Shown piece by piece: positions 8,468-16,692 of a DNA stretch of 38,996 nucleotides. Made by a program: the position numbers and the translations under genes. Where the stretch lies: the NCBI RefSeq assembly GCF_020564935.1, contig NZ_JAJCXB010000063.1, positions 1-38,996 of the forward strand, given 5' to 3'. The notes under the pieces are model-generated. The model was given only the letters and a program-made list of their open reading frames with translations, was not told the DNA's origin and made no database searches. The stretch is from Streptomyces pinistramenti. GTDB lineage: Bacteria; Actinomycetota; Actinomycetes; Streptomycetales; Streptomycetaceae. Each line of letters opens with the position of its first letter. Position 1 is the first letter of the stretch.

Positions 8468-8863
8468 ATGACGCCCCCTTCGGCGCCGGAGCGCCGGCGC
8501 CCCTGGTCGCGCCGAACACGCTGGGGCGTGGACCTCGCCCTCGCGATCCCGCTGTTCCTACTGAAGACCGCGTGGCTCGGGCTGGACTGGATGTTCGGCC
8601 TCGGTCTGGAGACAGGGGCAGCGCAAGGCGACACAGACCGGATCGACGCGGCCGGCCTCGCGCACATCGGGCGGATGCAGGTGCTGCTGATTGCTGTGCT
8701 CATCGTGGCGTCTCTCGCGGAAATCTTCCGTGCCCGCTGGATGGTGATCGCACACCTGCTGGTGACCCTCCTGTCCGGCGGGGTGCTGGTGGCCGTCCAG
8801 CACCAGTGGGGCAGCAGCCACGCCCCGTCGCCCCGGTGCATCCGCTATAGCGCGCACTGCTGA
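8468..8863 (+). CDS. small membrane protein, unknown function
   Basis: A 131-residue protein. After a basic proline-rich N-terminus (PERRRPWSRRTRW) there are about three hydrophobic segments: DLALAIPLFLLKTAWLGLDWMFGLGL (about 24-49), MQVLLIAVLIVASLAEIF (about 71-88) and MVIAHLLVTLLSGGVLVAVQ (about 92-111), then a short polar tail. The positive-inside rule puts the N-terminus in the cytoplasm. I recognise no domain. The frame is open upstream, but this ATG begins at the first hydrophobic-protein-like sequence, just after the two palindromes. Similar small membrane proteins are common in Streptomyces without known function. Confidence 0.65.
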   Translation: MTPPSAPERRRPWSRRTRWGVDLALAIPLFLLKTAWLGLDWMFGLGLETGAAQGDTDRIDAAGLAHIGRMQVLLIAVLIVASLAEIFRARWMVIAHLLVTLLSGGVLVAVQHQWGSSHAPSPRCIRYSAHC

Positions 8864-9069
8864 GACAGCCGGGCGCGGCTCGGGCCACGCTGTTGCCTGT
8901 TTCAGACGTACTCCAGGAAAGCGGTCGCCCATGTGAGGAAACCGGCGACCGGGCCCGCGGGCGACATGAACGTCAACTCCTGTGGGCCTGGCCCGCATTG
9001 GAGTGGTGGCTCGGACCGTCAGTGGGACATGGTGCCGTCCGAAAGGGTTCTCGCGAAGGAAGCGGCACG

Positions 9070-9606
9070 TCAGTCTTCGTCCGAACTGGACAGGGCTTCG
9101 GAGATCGTGCGGGTGGCGAAGTCGGGGTCGTCGGTGATGCGGTTGATGTGCTCGGCGAGCAGGAAGGCGGTGACTTCCAGGGGGGTCATCTCCTCCTTGG
9201 TCCAGTCTCCGTACTGTTTGCGCCACAGGTTGGGGCTCAGGCCGGTGCCCGCGGCGACGACCAGGCCGGCCATGGTGGGGATGGTCTCGGGGCGGACGCT
9301 CTTGGGCATCATGCGCATCGTGGCCACGAGGCTGGGCACCACGTACTCGATGACGTCCTTGTCTTGGGCCTCGTGGGCCTTCCGCAGCCAGGTCATGAAC
9401 ATGAAGATGAGCGTGCACGCGCCGTCCAGCACGTCATTGGCTCCCTTGGAGTCCAGCGACGCGGTGAACTGGTCGATCATCGCCTGCTGTTCGGGATCGG
9501 TCCCGGTCTTGCCGTCGTGGATGCCTTTGAGCCGAGAGTCGATCATCATGAGCGCTGCACCCACGTCGCCGGCGGGAGCGTGCTGGGGGTCGCAGGGCGA
9601 TGACAC
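9070..9606 (-). CDS. conserved-looking hypothetical protein
   Basis: A 178-residue soluble, mostly helical, acidic protein. I do not recognise its family. Visible features: an amphipathic N-terminal half (ALMMIDSRLKGIHDGKTG), a hydrophobic helix CTLIFMFMTWLRKAHEAQD (about 63-81), a Met-rich stretch VATMRMMPKSVRPETIP, and an acidic end (SSSDED). The GTG start is supported by a strong GAGGAGG ribosome site seven bases upstream, and codon third positions are G/C-biased, so it is a real gene. It stands alone, with a separate promoter region on its 5' side. Nothing in the neighbourhood suggests a role. Confidence 0.7.
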   Translation of the reverse strand: MSSPCDPQHAPAGDVGAALMMIDSRLKGIHDGKTGTDPEQQAMIDQFTASLDSKGANDVLDGACTLIFMFMTWLRKAHEAQDKDVIEYVVPSLVATMRMMPKSVRPETIPTMAGLVVAAGTGLSPNLWRKQYGDWTKEEMTPLEVTAFLLAEHINRITDDPDFATRTISEALSSSDED

Positions 9607-9821
9607 AGAATTCCTCCTCAGGTGGCTGCGATGGCAGCGCGGGATGTCCGTACAGTAGACGGCCGATGAGATGGGGCCGGTGGTTTGTCGCCTTTATGGC
9701 GACGGGGTGGTGGGTGGTGCCAATGCGGACACAGGGGCCTAATCGCTCGATGCCTCGCACCTGTGGGGGAAGGAGTAGGGCCTGCTGCCCCGGTCGGCGA
9801 ACCCTGCCCGCGGCGGGCAGG
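9607..9821. other. intergenic, promoter side of the hypothetical gene
   Basis: Contains the ribosome site for the minus-strand gene (AGGAGG near 9613-9618) and no recognised gene. The following sequence passes into toxin-antitoxin remnants. Confidence 0.4.
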
Positions 9822-10125
9822 GGCCTGTTCGACGGCCCCGCCGACCTGTCCGCCCGCACCGACGAATACCTCGGCGAAGGCTTCACTCGATAGCAGCCGC
9901 TGCCCCGTTGGCGTTGACCCACGTCGGATCCTCGTCGTCTCGCCGCTGGTCCTGGCCGAGTTCGACCATCTGCTCACCACCCGCGCCGATGGGCACGTCG
10001 CCGTGGGAGCGGTCACCCGACTCGGAGCCCTCGCCCGCACCGGCTCCCTTCAGATCGCCACCGTCGACGGCAAACTCCTCGGCGAGGCCGAAGCTCTCAC
10101 GCGGCGCCACCTCGGCCAGGCCCTC
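9822..10125 (+). pseudogene. VapBC-like toxin-antitoxin remnant
   Basis: Two fragments lie in the order expected for a type II toxin-antitoxin pair. First, GLFDGPADLSARTDEYLGEGFTR followed by TAG at 9891-9893 resembles the C-terminal tail of short actinobacterial antitoxins. Then, in another frame, RRILVVSPLVLAEFDHLLTTR (about 9925-9987) is the PIN-domain helix with the conserved Glu, and TGSLQIATVDGKLLGEAEAL continues the fold. The toxin's first strand with the catalytic Asp and its C-terminal Asp block are missing. The homology breaks off near 10125, where an MFS fragment begins on the other strand. VapC enzymes are RNases; this copy cannot be active. The antitoxin part is the less certain half. 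Confidence 0.5.
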
Positions 10126-10144
10126 GGGCCGGTCGGCACCACAC

Positions 10145-10320
10145 CAAGCCGGTGCTGAACCCGGTCAGCAGCAGTGTGGGGGCCAGTGTCCAGGAGGTGA
10201 GGCCGTCGCCCCAGTGAATGATGGTCCACCACAGTGCGAGCAGGCCGATGACGGCGATGCCGAGGCCGAGTTGCAAGGTGGCGCGGCCGAGTTTCTGGAT
10301 GAGAACCGGGCCGGCGAGTG
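10145..10320 (-). pseudogene. MFS transporter fragment
   Basis: On the minus strand about 58 residues read as an internal piece of a DHA2-type MFS transporter: LAGPVLIQKLGRATLQLGL, then a hydrophobic helix with ALWWTIIHWGDGLTSWTLAP and a second helix LLLTGFSTGLVW. The pattern [GR]-[GT]-R-x-x-x-x-x-G plus DGLTSW-LAP-LL-G-G-GLV is typical of helices in the C-terminal half of such pumps. No start, stop or flanking helices fit, so it is a relic. It lies divergently before the LysR gene at 10427 and may once have been that regulator's target. Confidence 0.6.
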
Positions 10321-10426
10321 CCACGGCGACGGCGCGGGTCTCCTCCCCGTACCCGGCCGCTGACCACCGGCCTCGCAGGTTTCGCACCGTGGCCCGGAGG
10401 TAGGCTCCGGGCCACCCCGGACCCGT

Positions 10427-11440
10427 GTGGAGGTCGACGTGGAACTGTCCGACCTGCGAATCTTCCTGGCCGTTGCACGCACGCGAGGCATCACCAAAGC
10501 CGCTCAGGAACTGCACACCGTGCAGTCGAACGTCAGCGCCCGGATCCGTGCCCTGGAAAAGCAGCTCGGCGCACCGCTGTTCCGCCGGCACGCACGGGGC
10601 GTGGCCCTGACACATACCGGCGAGCGGCTGCTGCCGTACGCCGAGCGCATCAGCCGGCTCGTCGACGAGGCGCAGCATGTCATCGGCGACGAGACCGATC
10701 CGTGCGGACCACTGCGGATCGGATGCATGGAGACCACGGCGGGCCTGCGGCTTCCCGCGGTGCTGGCGGCCTTCGCGGAGGACTGTCCCCGCGTCGACTT
10801 CTCACTGGTCACAGGGCCGACCGAGCAACTGGTCCGGGACGTCCTGGAGTACCGGCTCGACGGGGCGCTGGTCAGCGGCCCGGTGCGGCAGCCCGACGTG
10901 GTGGCAACTCCGCTGTTCGAGGAGCGCCTCGTCCTCGTCACGGCCCGCCGGGTTTCCGATCCGGACACCGTGCTGCACGAGCCCAGGATCCTCGTCTTCC
11001 GCACCGGCTGTTCCTACCGCAGGCGCCTGGAGAACATCCTGCGCGCGCGAGGCGCCGTCGGCGTTCGCTGCATGGAATTCGGAACGCTGGAGGGCATCCT
11101 CGGCTGTGTCGGGGCCGGTCTGGGCTTCAGCCTGCTGCCCGCCGCTGTGGTCGAGCGGCACGCCTGCCGCGAACAGGTACGGGTGCACGAACTGCCGGAG
11201 GATGAGGGACGTGCGGAGAGCGTCTTCGTCCAGCGCGTCGACGTACCGCCGTCGCCCGCCCTGGCCCGCTTCCTCACACACGCGCAGGCAGTGGAGCAGG
11301 TACCGCCTGTCCTGCGGATGGCCGGCGGTCCTCCACGGCAGCCGGCTGGTTCACCGGCCCGACGCCCCTTGGCCGGCGGAGAGTTCTCTGCCGACGATGG
11401 CTCATATCACAACCAGTCATTGGATCTGGAGTCTCGATGA
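10427..11440 (+). CDS. LysR-family transcriptional regulator
   Basis: A 337-residue LysR protein. The DNA-binding part is DLRIFLAVARTRGITKAAQELHTVQSNVSARIRALEKQLG followed by LFRRHARGVALTHTGERLL (about residues 9-70). The effector domain includes LRIGCMETTAGLRLPAVLAAF and VGAGLGFSLLPAAVV. The GTG at 10427 is the longest choice; the GTG four codons later (10439, giving MELSDLRIF) matches the usual start of the family better. The last about 40 residues are Pro/Gly/Ser-rich and may be a non-conserved tail. The divergent partner is only an MFS remnant, and the nitronate monooxygenase follows on the same strand 75 bases downstream. Confidence 0.88.
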   Translation: MEVDVELSDLRIFLAVARTRGITKAAQELHTVQSNVSARIRALEKQLGAPLFRRHARGVALTHTGERLLPYAERISRLVDEAQHVIGDETDPCGPLRIGCMETTAGLRLPAVLAAFAEDCPRVDFSLVTGPTEQLVRDVLEYRLDGALVSGPVRQPDVVATPLFEERLVLVTARRVSDPDTVLHEPRILVFRTGCSYRRRLENILRARGAVGVRCMEFGTLEGILGCVGAGLGFSLLPAAVVERHACREQVRVHELPEDEGRAESVFVQRVDVPPSPALARFLTHAQAVEQVPPVLRMAGGPPRQPAGSPARRPLAGGEFSADDGSYHNQSLDLESR

Positions 11441-11515
11441 ACCTACTGTTCCGCTAACGCTGCACCGCCCGCCGTGCCACCGGCGGGCAGATGTCCGGAC
11501 GAAGGGGACTTTGCC

Positions 11516-12517
11516 TTGCTGACAACGCGCCTCACCCATGCCTTGGGAATCGAGCACCCCGTCGTGCTCGCCCCCATGGACCTCGTCTCCGGGGCCCAGC
11601 TCGCCACCGCGGTGACCACCGCCGGCGGCCTCGGCATGATCGGCGGAGGCTACGGCGACGGAGAGTGGCTGGAGCGGGAGTTCGCCGCCGCGGCCGGCAC
11701 CCGGGTGGGGTGCGGCTTCATCACCTGGAGCCTGGCCCGCCGCCCCGAGCTGCTCGACATCGCCCTGGAGCACCGGCCCGCCGCGGTGATGCTGTCCTTC
11801 GGCGACCCGACGCCGTTCGCCGACAAGGTCCGCGCTGCCGCCGTACCACTGCTGTGTCAGGTCCACACGCTCGACCAGGCCCGCCAGGCACTCGACGCCG
11901 GAGCGGACGCCGTCGTCGCCCAGGGCGGCGAGGCCGGCGGGCACGGAGTCGGGACGCGCTCGACGTTCACCCTCATACCCGACATCGCGGACCTGATCGC
12001 CGACCGCTCCCCGCACACGCTCCTGCTGGGCGCCGGCGGGGTGGCGGACGGTCGCGGACTCGCCGCCGCACTCGCCCTCGGCGCGGACGGTGTCCTGGTC
12101 GGAACCCGCTTCTGGGCGACACAGGAAGCAATGGTCTCCGCTCGCGCCCACGCCCGTGCGCTGGCGGCCAGCGGCGACGACACCGTCCGCACCAGCGTCT
12201 ACGACATCGTGCGGGAGTACGACTGGCCCGCCGAGTACAACGGCCGCCTGCTGCGCAACCGCTTCACCGACCGATGGCACGGGCGGGAGTCGGAACTCCG
12301 TGCACACCTCGACGAGGCCGCCGCCGAGTTCAACACCGCCGTCGCACAGCGGGACTTCGACGTCGCGAACACGATCGTCGGTGAGGGCGTGAGCCTGGTC
12401 AAGGAGATCCTGCCCGCCGGAGAAGTAGTGCGGCAGATGACGCAGGACGCGGCCGCCCGCCTCGGAGCGGCGGAGGCAGTGCCCAAGCCGAACGCGGCCC
12501 GCCCCCGGTGTCGATGA
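11516..12517 (+). CDS. nitronate monooxygenase (2-nitropropane dioxygenase family)
   Basis: A 333-residue FMN-dependent TIM-barrel enzyme that oxidises alkyl nitronates such as propionate-3-nitronate to carbonyl compounds and nitrite. Motifs: HPVVLAPMDLVSGAQLATAVTTAGGLGMIGGG at the N-terminus, AQGGEAGGHG with the catalytic His (about residue 145), and GAGGVADGRGLAAALALGADGVLVGTRF for FMN phosphate. An in-frame ATG exists at 11474, but the ribosome site GAAGGGGA (about 11501-11508) sits correctly before the TTG at 11516, and protein similarity starts there (TTRLTHALGIEHP). It follows the LysR gene by 75 bases and may share its control. The basic tail PNAARPRCR looks extraneous. Confidence 0.86.
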   Translation: MLTTRLTHALGIEHPVVLAPMDLVSGAQLATAVTTAGGLGMIGGGYGDGEWLEREFAAAAGTRVGCGFITWSLARRPELLDIALEHRPAAVMLSFGDPTPFADKVRAAAVPLLCQVHTLDQARQALDAGADAVVAQGGEAGGHGVGTRSTFTLIPDIADLIADRSPHTLLLGAGGVADGRGLAAALALGADGVLVGTRFWATQEAMVSARAHARALAASGDDTVRTSVYDIVREYDWPAEYNGRLLRNRFTDRWHGRESELRAHLDEAAAEFNTAVAQRDFDVANTIVGEGVSLVKEILPAGEVVRQMTQDAAARLGAAEAVPKPNAARPRCR

Positions 12518-12949
12518 CGGCGCCGGCGGCGGTGACGGGTTACGGGGTTTCATCGTCGCCGGTGCGCTCGCCGGGCGGCTCCGCCTGAAGTCCTCCCTCG
12601 TGGTCGCCGGCGGTACGCTGCGACGCCCGCCGCCCGGACTCCGGTCCGACGGAAGGGATCTGATGTGAGCAGGCGAGAGCCCGTAGTCGCGCACCTGCAC
12701 CTCCATGACGTCGTGATCATCCACGAGGTGGTGCACCGGCCATGTGAGGTCGCCAAGGCTTCTTGAAGCCCGGCAGCTCAGCGGACCAATAATCGGTTGC
12801 CAGTTGGCGATGGTGGTGGATGCAATGTCCGGCATGGTCACCCAGGTGCGCCCGCCGCGGCGACATGAGATGAACGCGTCCTACCGGGCCCTGCCACTCT
12901 GTGATCCGGGCGCACGGCAACCGAGTCGTCCCACGGGAGACGCCCACGC
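12518..12949. other. intergenic region with possible coding scraps
   Basis: A 432-base stretch. On the plus strand about 12543-12665 reads as a short protein-like end (FIVAGALAGRLRLKSSLVVA, ending DLM and TGA), and on the minus strand 12640-12780 reads DLTWPVHHLVDDHD and MEVQVRDYGLSPAHI. Both may be relics of lost genes; neither family was recognised. A GGGAGA ribosome site near 12934 serves the next gene. Confidence 0.3.
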
Positions 12950-14062
12950 ATGAATACGCCACCATCGCCGCCTGGAGTGGAGCGGACCGACGGATCATCC
13001 GTCCAGATCGGCGCTCTCGTTCCGCTGACTCGGCCTGGCTGGGTCGAGGCGGGCCAACACTTGCTCGCCGGACTTGAGCTGGCCGTTCGCGAAGTCAATG
13101 AGGCCGGCGGGATCGCCGGACGACCACTTGAGCTGGTGGTCCGGGACACCGCGGCTGATCCGCAGAGGGCCGCTGCGGCCGTAGATGAATTGGCTCGCCT
13201 GGGCGTGGCTGCCTTGGCGGGGGAGTATCACAGCGTCGTCGCTCGCGCCGCTGCCGCCAGGGCCGACGCCCTCGGCCTGCCGTTCCTCTGCTCGTCAGCG
13301 GTTCTCGACGCGCTCACCGAACAGCCGACGGAATGGGTCGCGCGCCTCGCCCCGGCGCAGTCCCACGGCTGGCAGATCTACGCGGACTTCCTCCTCGGCG
13401 CGGGCCACAGCCGAATCGCCGTAGCAGCCGAGCCGAGTGTCTACTGGGCATCCGGGGCCCGCATTCTGCGGGATTACCTCGCTCCACGCGGCGGCACCGT
13501 CATCGAACTCGACGTGCGCGCGCTCGACCCCACGGCCGTGTGCGACGAACTCGTCGACAATCGCGCGACCGCCCTCCTCCTTCTGGTCGGCCACCCGGAG
13601 CCGGCGGTGCCGATCGTCAAGTCTGTCCGCCGCGACCAGCGCCTCGCCGAGATAATGATGGGTGCTCCGGCCGGGCAACCGGAGTTCGCCGAATGGGCAA
13701 CGTTGCTGGGCGACGACGGCGCCGCGATCCCGTTCTTGCGCTACCTGCCCGAGCGCCTCAGCCCACTCGGTGCACGAGTCGAGACGGCCCTCCGCGAGCG
13801 GCTGGCCGAAGCGCCCTCCTTCGTCGCCTTCGAGGGCTACGACACGGTCACCGTCCTCGCCGATGTGCTGCGTTCTCACGGGGCGGACCGGGCGCGCACT
13901 GCCGAATCCTGGCCGCGCGTTGCCGTCGAAGGCACCCGCGGGCAGATCCGGTTCTCCCGCACGCCAGGCATCAGCGTGTGGCAGTGGGCCTGGACGCCGG
14001 TCCAAGTCGTTGACCGAGATCCGGCGGAACCCGATCGCTTCCGGATCCTTCACGCGGGCTGA
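12950..14062 (+). CDS. LivJ-type solute-binding protein without signal peptide
   Basis: A 370-residue periplasmic-binding-protein-fold member (type I, branched-chain amino acid/amide group). IGALVPLTRPGWVEAGQHLLAGLELAVREVNEAGGIAGRPLELVVRDTAADPQRAAAAVDEL (about residues 21-83) is the diagnostic first lobe. GEYHSVVARAAAARADALGLPFLCSSA and FEGYDTVTVLADVLRSHG complete the fold. ABC-transporter binding proteins of this group are normally exported lipoproteins; here the N-terminus (MNTPPSPPGVERTDGSSVQ) is polar with no signal sequence or lipobox, and no permease or ATPase genes adjoin. It may be a cytoplasmic ligand sensor or a degenerate copy. The start is supported by GGGAGA at a good distance. 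Confidence 0.82.
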   Translation: MNTPPSPPGVERTDGSSVQIGALVPLTRPGWVEAGQHLLAGLELAVREVNEAGGIAGRPLELVVRDTAADPQRAAAAVDELARLGVAALAGEYHSVVARAAAARADALGLPFLCSSAVLDALTEQPTEWVARLAPAQSHGWQIYADFLLGAGHSRIAVAAEPSVYWASGARILRDYLAPRGGTVIELDVRALDPTAVCDELVDNRATALLLLVGHPEPAVPIVKSVRRDQRLAEIMMGAPAGQPEFAEWATLLGDDGAAIPFLRYLPERLSPLGARVETALRERLAEAPSFVAFEGYDTVTVLADVLRSHGADRARTAESWPRVAVEGTRGQIRFSRTPGISVWQWAWTPVQVVDRDPAEPDRFRILHAG

Positions 14063-14295
14063 GAGAGCACCAAGGCCCGACTGCCCAGATCTGTCCGAAC
14101 GTGAGGCTGCCGTCTGCGTGTTCATACGGGCTCTCCGCTGCGCGGCGGGGCCCCGACCGCATTCTCGGACAATCGCGCGGCAGCCGACGCCGGCCCGGGG
14201 CAGCCCGGAGAAGGCCAGCAGCCGGACCGGCATCAAGCATCAAGATCTATCTCAGCGCCAACCACGGTTCCCTGATTCCCGAGACCGTGGATCCC

Positions 14296-15181
14296 TCAAG
14301 TTAGCGGAAAATGAAGGCTGTTCAGCCTGAACCCGAGGGCGGGTTGACCTGATTCCGAGGGATGAACCCGTGGGCTCGCGGTCACCTCACGGGGGCGGCG
14401 CGAGCCCTTTACCCGGGGCTGCTCCAGATCGGTGAGGAGGTCATCGAGGGCCTTGTTGAGGGCTTCGGAATTGGCCGGGTCGAACCATGTGGTGCGGATG
14501 CGTTCGTTGTTCCCGTTCGGGGTCTCGTGGTCGGCCGCGAGCCGGCGCAGGGAACGGGTCTCGTCGCTCAGGGCGCGACCGACTCCCTGGAAGAGGCTGC
14601 GCAGGTAGCGGTCCGCGTCGTCGGAGGCGATGCCGTGGCCGGCGCCCACGACGTGAGCGTGGCGAGGTACGCGTAGTGGGTGGTCAGTGTTCCCGCCAGT
14701 GCGGAGAAGACGTCGAAGGTCGCCTCGTCCGAGGCCGGGAGTACCCCGCCCAGGTGCGCGAAAAGGGAGTTCACCACCGGGTGCGACGGCCACGTAACCG
14801 TGACGGAGCGCCGTTCGCGTACGGCGGGCAAGGGGACAGCGCGAACCAGCGGGGCATCGGTGGCGAGTGTCCGGCGCAGGTCGTCGTTGCCGACGCCGGC
14901 CATCACGTTGACCACCACCTTGTCGCCGTCCACCCGCAGGCCGGCCAGTGCTTCCTGCCGGTCCTGGCGGCGTACGGCGATGATCACCGCCTCTGAGCGG
15001 TCCACCACCTCCTGATTGCCGGCGCATACCCGTACCCCCTCGTAGCGCTCGGACAGCTCCGCAGCAGTGCGGGCCCCCTGGGGGAGAGGAACAGCTCTGG
15101 CGACTTGTCGCCCCCGTCGCCCAGGCCCATCACGACGGCCCGGCCGATCTCACCCACCCCGATGATGCCGATGCGCTTCAC
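14296..15181 (-). pseudogene. pyrroline-5-carboxylate reductase-like (ProC), two frameshifts
   Basis: A Rossmann-fold NAD(P)-dependent reductase of the ProC family, which forms proline from pyrroline-5-carboxylate. From a GTG at 15181 it reads KRIGIIGVGEIGRAVVMGLGDGG. Near 15074-15078 (a G/C run) the frame shifts and continues ARTAAELSERYEGVRVC and VVDRSEAVIIAVRRQD, then VVVNVMAGVG and VRAVPLPAV. Near 14640-14646 it shifts again and reads AGHGIASDDADRYLRSLFQGVGRAL and FDPANSEALNKALDDLLTDLE. Each break fits one missing base, and the complete composite has normal family order and length. It is either a recent pseudogene or affected by sequencing error. Many actinobacterial homologues are not true proline enzymes. 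Confidence 0.8.
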
Positions 15182-15196
15182 CACGTCTACCCCCAT

Positions 15197-15726
15197 CGTG
15201 CTTGGCGGTCATGACCCATGTCCGGTCGTGACCTGTGCTGATCGAGACTCATGCCGGGCCGGGTCCGTGACGTCGAGTCTGTATCGGTGGAGTCGGTGTC
15301 GGGGGCCTCTGGCCCCTCGTTCACCCGCAGCCCCGACACGGCTCGGCAACCCGCCTGACTTGTCGCGATCCGCTGCATGCCACTGAGCGACATCAAGGCT
15401 TGACGAGCCCAAACAGAGCGTGTCCGCCGACAACTTGGCGCGTCCGCCGCCCTTGGGAACGACGATCCCCACCTTCGCAGCGTCGTCGGCCTCCTCCACG
15501 CGGTCGGCCGGCTGCCGCCACGCCGCGCCCAGCGCGTCCGACTCGCCCAGCAGCGACAGGAAGGACGCGCGTGTTGTAGCGCGGGGCCGGCATCTCGCGC
15601 ATCGCGGCTTCGGCCGAGCCGTCGTCCTCGGGCACCGGTCAACCGAGGTTGAAAAGTGCTCACTTACTCTTACGACGATGACAACGGGGTGGACCGCGGT
15701 CCACCGCAGGGAGGGGACGGGAGCCG
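15197..15726. other. intergenic region with an unrecognised broken reading frame
   Basis: A 530-base divergent region. On the minus strand, from a GTG at 15635, a protein-like sequence MPEDDGSAEAAMREMPAPRYNTR is followed in a second frame by ASFLSLLGESDALGAAW, RQPADRVEEADDAAKVGIVVP and KLSADTLCLGSSSLDVA (to about 15390). This suggests a small gene with a one-base lesion near 15570, but I do not recognise it. A short inverted repeat AAGTG-CT-CACTT at 15654-15665 lies 62 bases before the LysR start. Confidence 0.3.
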
Positions 15727-16623
15727 ATGAGCCTTCGTCAGTACGAGTACGCCTTGGCCGTTGCCGAGGAGGGCTCGGTGACGGCGGCGGCGGAGCTGCT
15801 GCACGTCGCTCAGCCGTCGGTGTCCCAGCAGATCCGCGGCCTGGAGCGGGAACTCGGCGTGGAACTGTTCGCCCGCACGCCGACCGGACTGGTGCCCACC
15901 GTGGTCGGCCGCGCGTTCCTGCGGGAGGCGGAGATCGCGGTGAGCGCGTCGCGGCGGGCGAGGGCGACGGCGCGGGCCGGTGCCGATGAGCTGGTGGGCG
16001 AGCTGATGGTCGCGGTGCAGATGGGCTTTGGCACACGGCAGCTGCCGGGTGCGCTGGGCGCGCTGCGGCGCCGCTTCCCGCGGCTGGAGGTCACCGTCTT
16101 CGAGGAGCCGAGCTCCGCCGAGCTGGAGCGGCTGGGGCGCCGGGGCGTGCTGGACCTCGCCCTGATGGCGGCGTGCGAGCAGAGCCCCGCCGACGCCCAC
16201 CACCTCGGCGACGAGGAGTTCGTCGTGGTGCTGGGCGCCGGGCACCGGCAGCTCGCCGTGGACCGGGTCGAGCTGCGCGAACTGGAGGGGGAGCCGTGGG
16301 TGAGGTTCGACCGCGACAGCGCGCTCGACGGCGTGCTGCTGAACGTGCTGCGGGACAACGATCTGACCCCGACCACGGCCGCCCGCGTGTCCCAGACGGC
16401 GACGGCCGTGCGCTGGGCCGCCCACGGGCTGGGGGTGACGCTCGTCCCGGCCTCCGCGGTACCCCACGGTCACGAGCACCTTGTTCGCCCGGTGTTCCCG
16501 GTCGTGTCCCAGCCCGTCATCGCCGTGGTCCGGCACGGCGCCGGCCCGGCGGAGACGGCCCTGCTCGAACTCCTGCGTCAGGAGACCTGGTCCGAGCCCG
16601 CTTTCTTCTCACCGGTGTCCTGA
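15727..16623 (+). CDS. LysR-family transcriptional regulator
   Basis: A 298-residue LysR protein of standard length. The winged helix is SLRQYEYALAVAEEGSVTAAAELLHVAQPSVSQQIRGLERELGVELFARTPTGLVPTVVGRAFL (residues 2-65). The effector domain follows, with VQMGFGTRQLPGALGALRRRFP and AAHGLGVTLVPASAV. It is divergent from the broken proC-like gene across about 530 bases and convergent with the SDR gene downstream, from which a small hairpin separates it. Its target is therefore most likely upstream or lost. Inducer is unknown. Confidence 0.9.
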   Translation: MSLRQYEYALAVAEEGSVTAAAELLHVAQPSVSQQIRGLERELGVELFARTPTGLVPTVVGRAFLREAEIAVSASRRARATARAGADELVGELMVAVQMGFGTRQLPGALGALRRRFPRLEVTVFEEPSSAELERLGRRGVLDLALMAACEQSPADAHHLGDEEFVVVLGAGHRQLAVDRVELRELEGEPWVRFDRDSALDGVLLNVLRDNDLTPTTAARVSQTATAVRWAAHGLGVTLVPASAVPHGHEHLVRPVFPVVSQPVIAVVRHGAGPAETALLELLRQETWSEPAFFSPVS

Positions 16624-16662
16624 CAGCCGAGAAGGAAGCGGGCGCCGCTGAATTCTTTCTGT

Positions 16663-16678
16663 CGAAACCGGCGTTTCG
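16663..16678. terminator. hairpin between convergent LysR and SDR genes
   Basis: CGAAAC, CGGC loop, GTTTCG lies in the 69-base gap where both genes end, so it may terminate both. The stem is short (6 base pairs) and there is no strong T-run. Confidence 0.4.
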
Positions 16679-16692
16679 GAATTCCGGCGGCG

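Noticed and set aside
11417..12841. 474-codon minus-strand frame
   Set aside because: Antisense to the nitronate monooxygenase; the composition reflects the opposite strand. Only the short 12640-12780 part is faintly protein-like and has no recognised family.
14262..14290. Hairpin CCACGGT-N15-ACCGTGG as a terminator of the solute-binding protein gene
   Set aside because: Seven pairs with a 15-base loop, about 200 bases after the stop and no T-run; too weak to annotate.
11449..14308. TTCCGCTAAC (11449-11458) and its complement near 14299-14308 as ends of a transposon
   Set aside because: Only about ten matching bases, no transposase between them and no flanking duplication.
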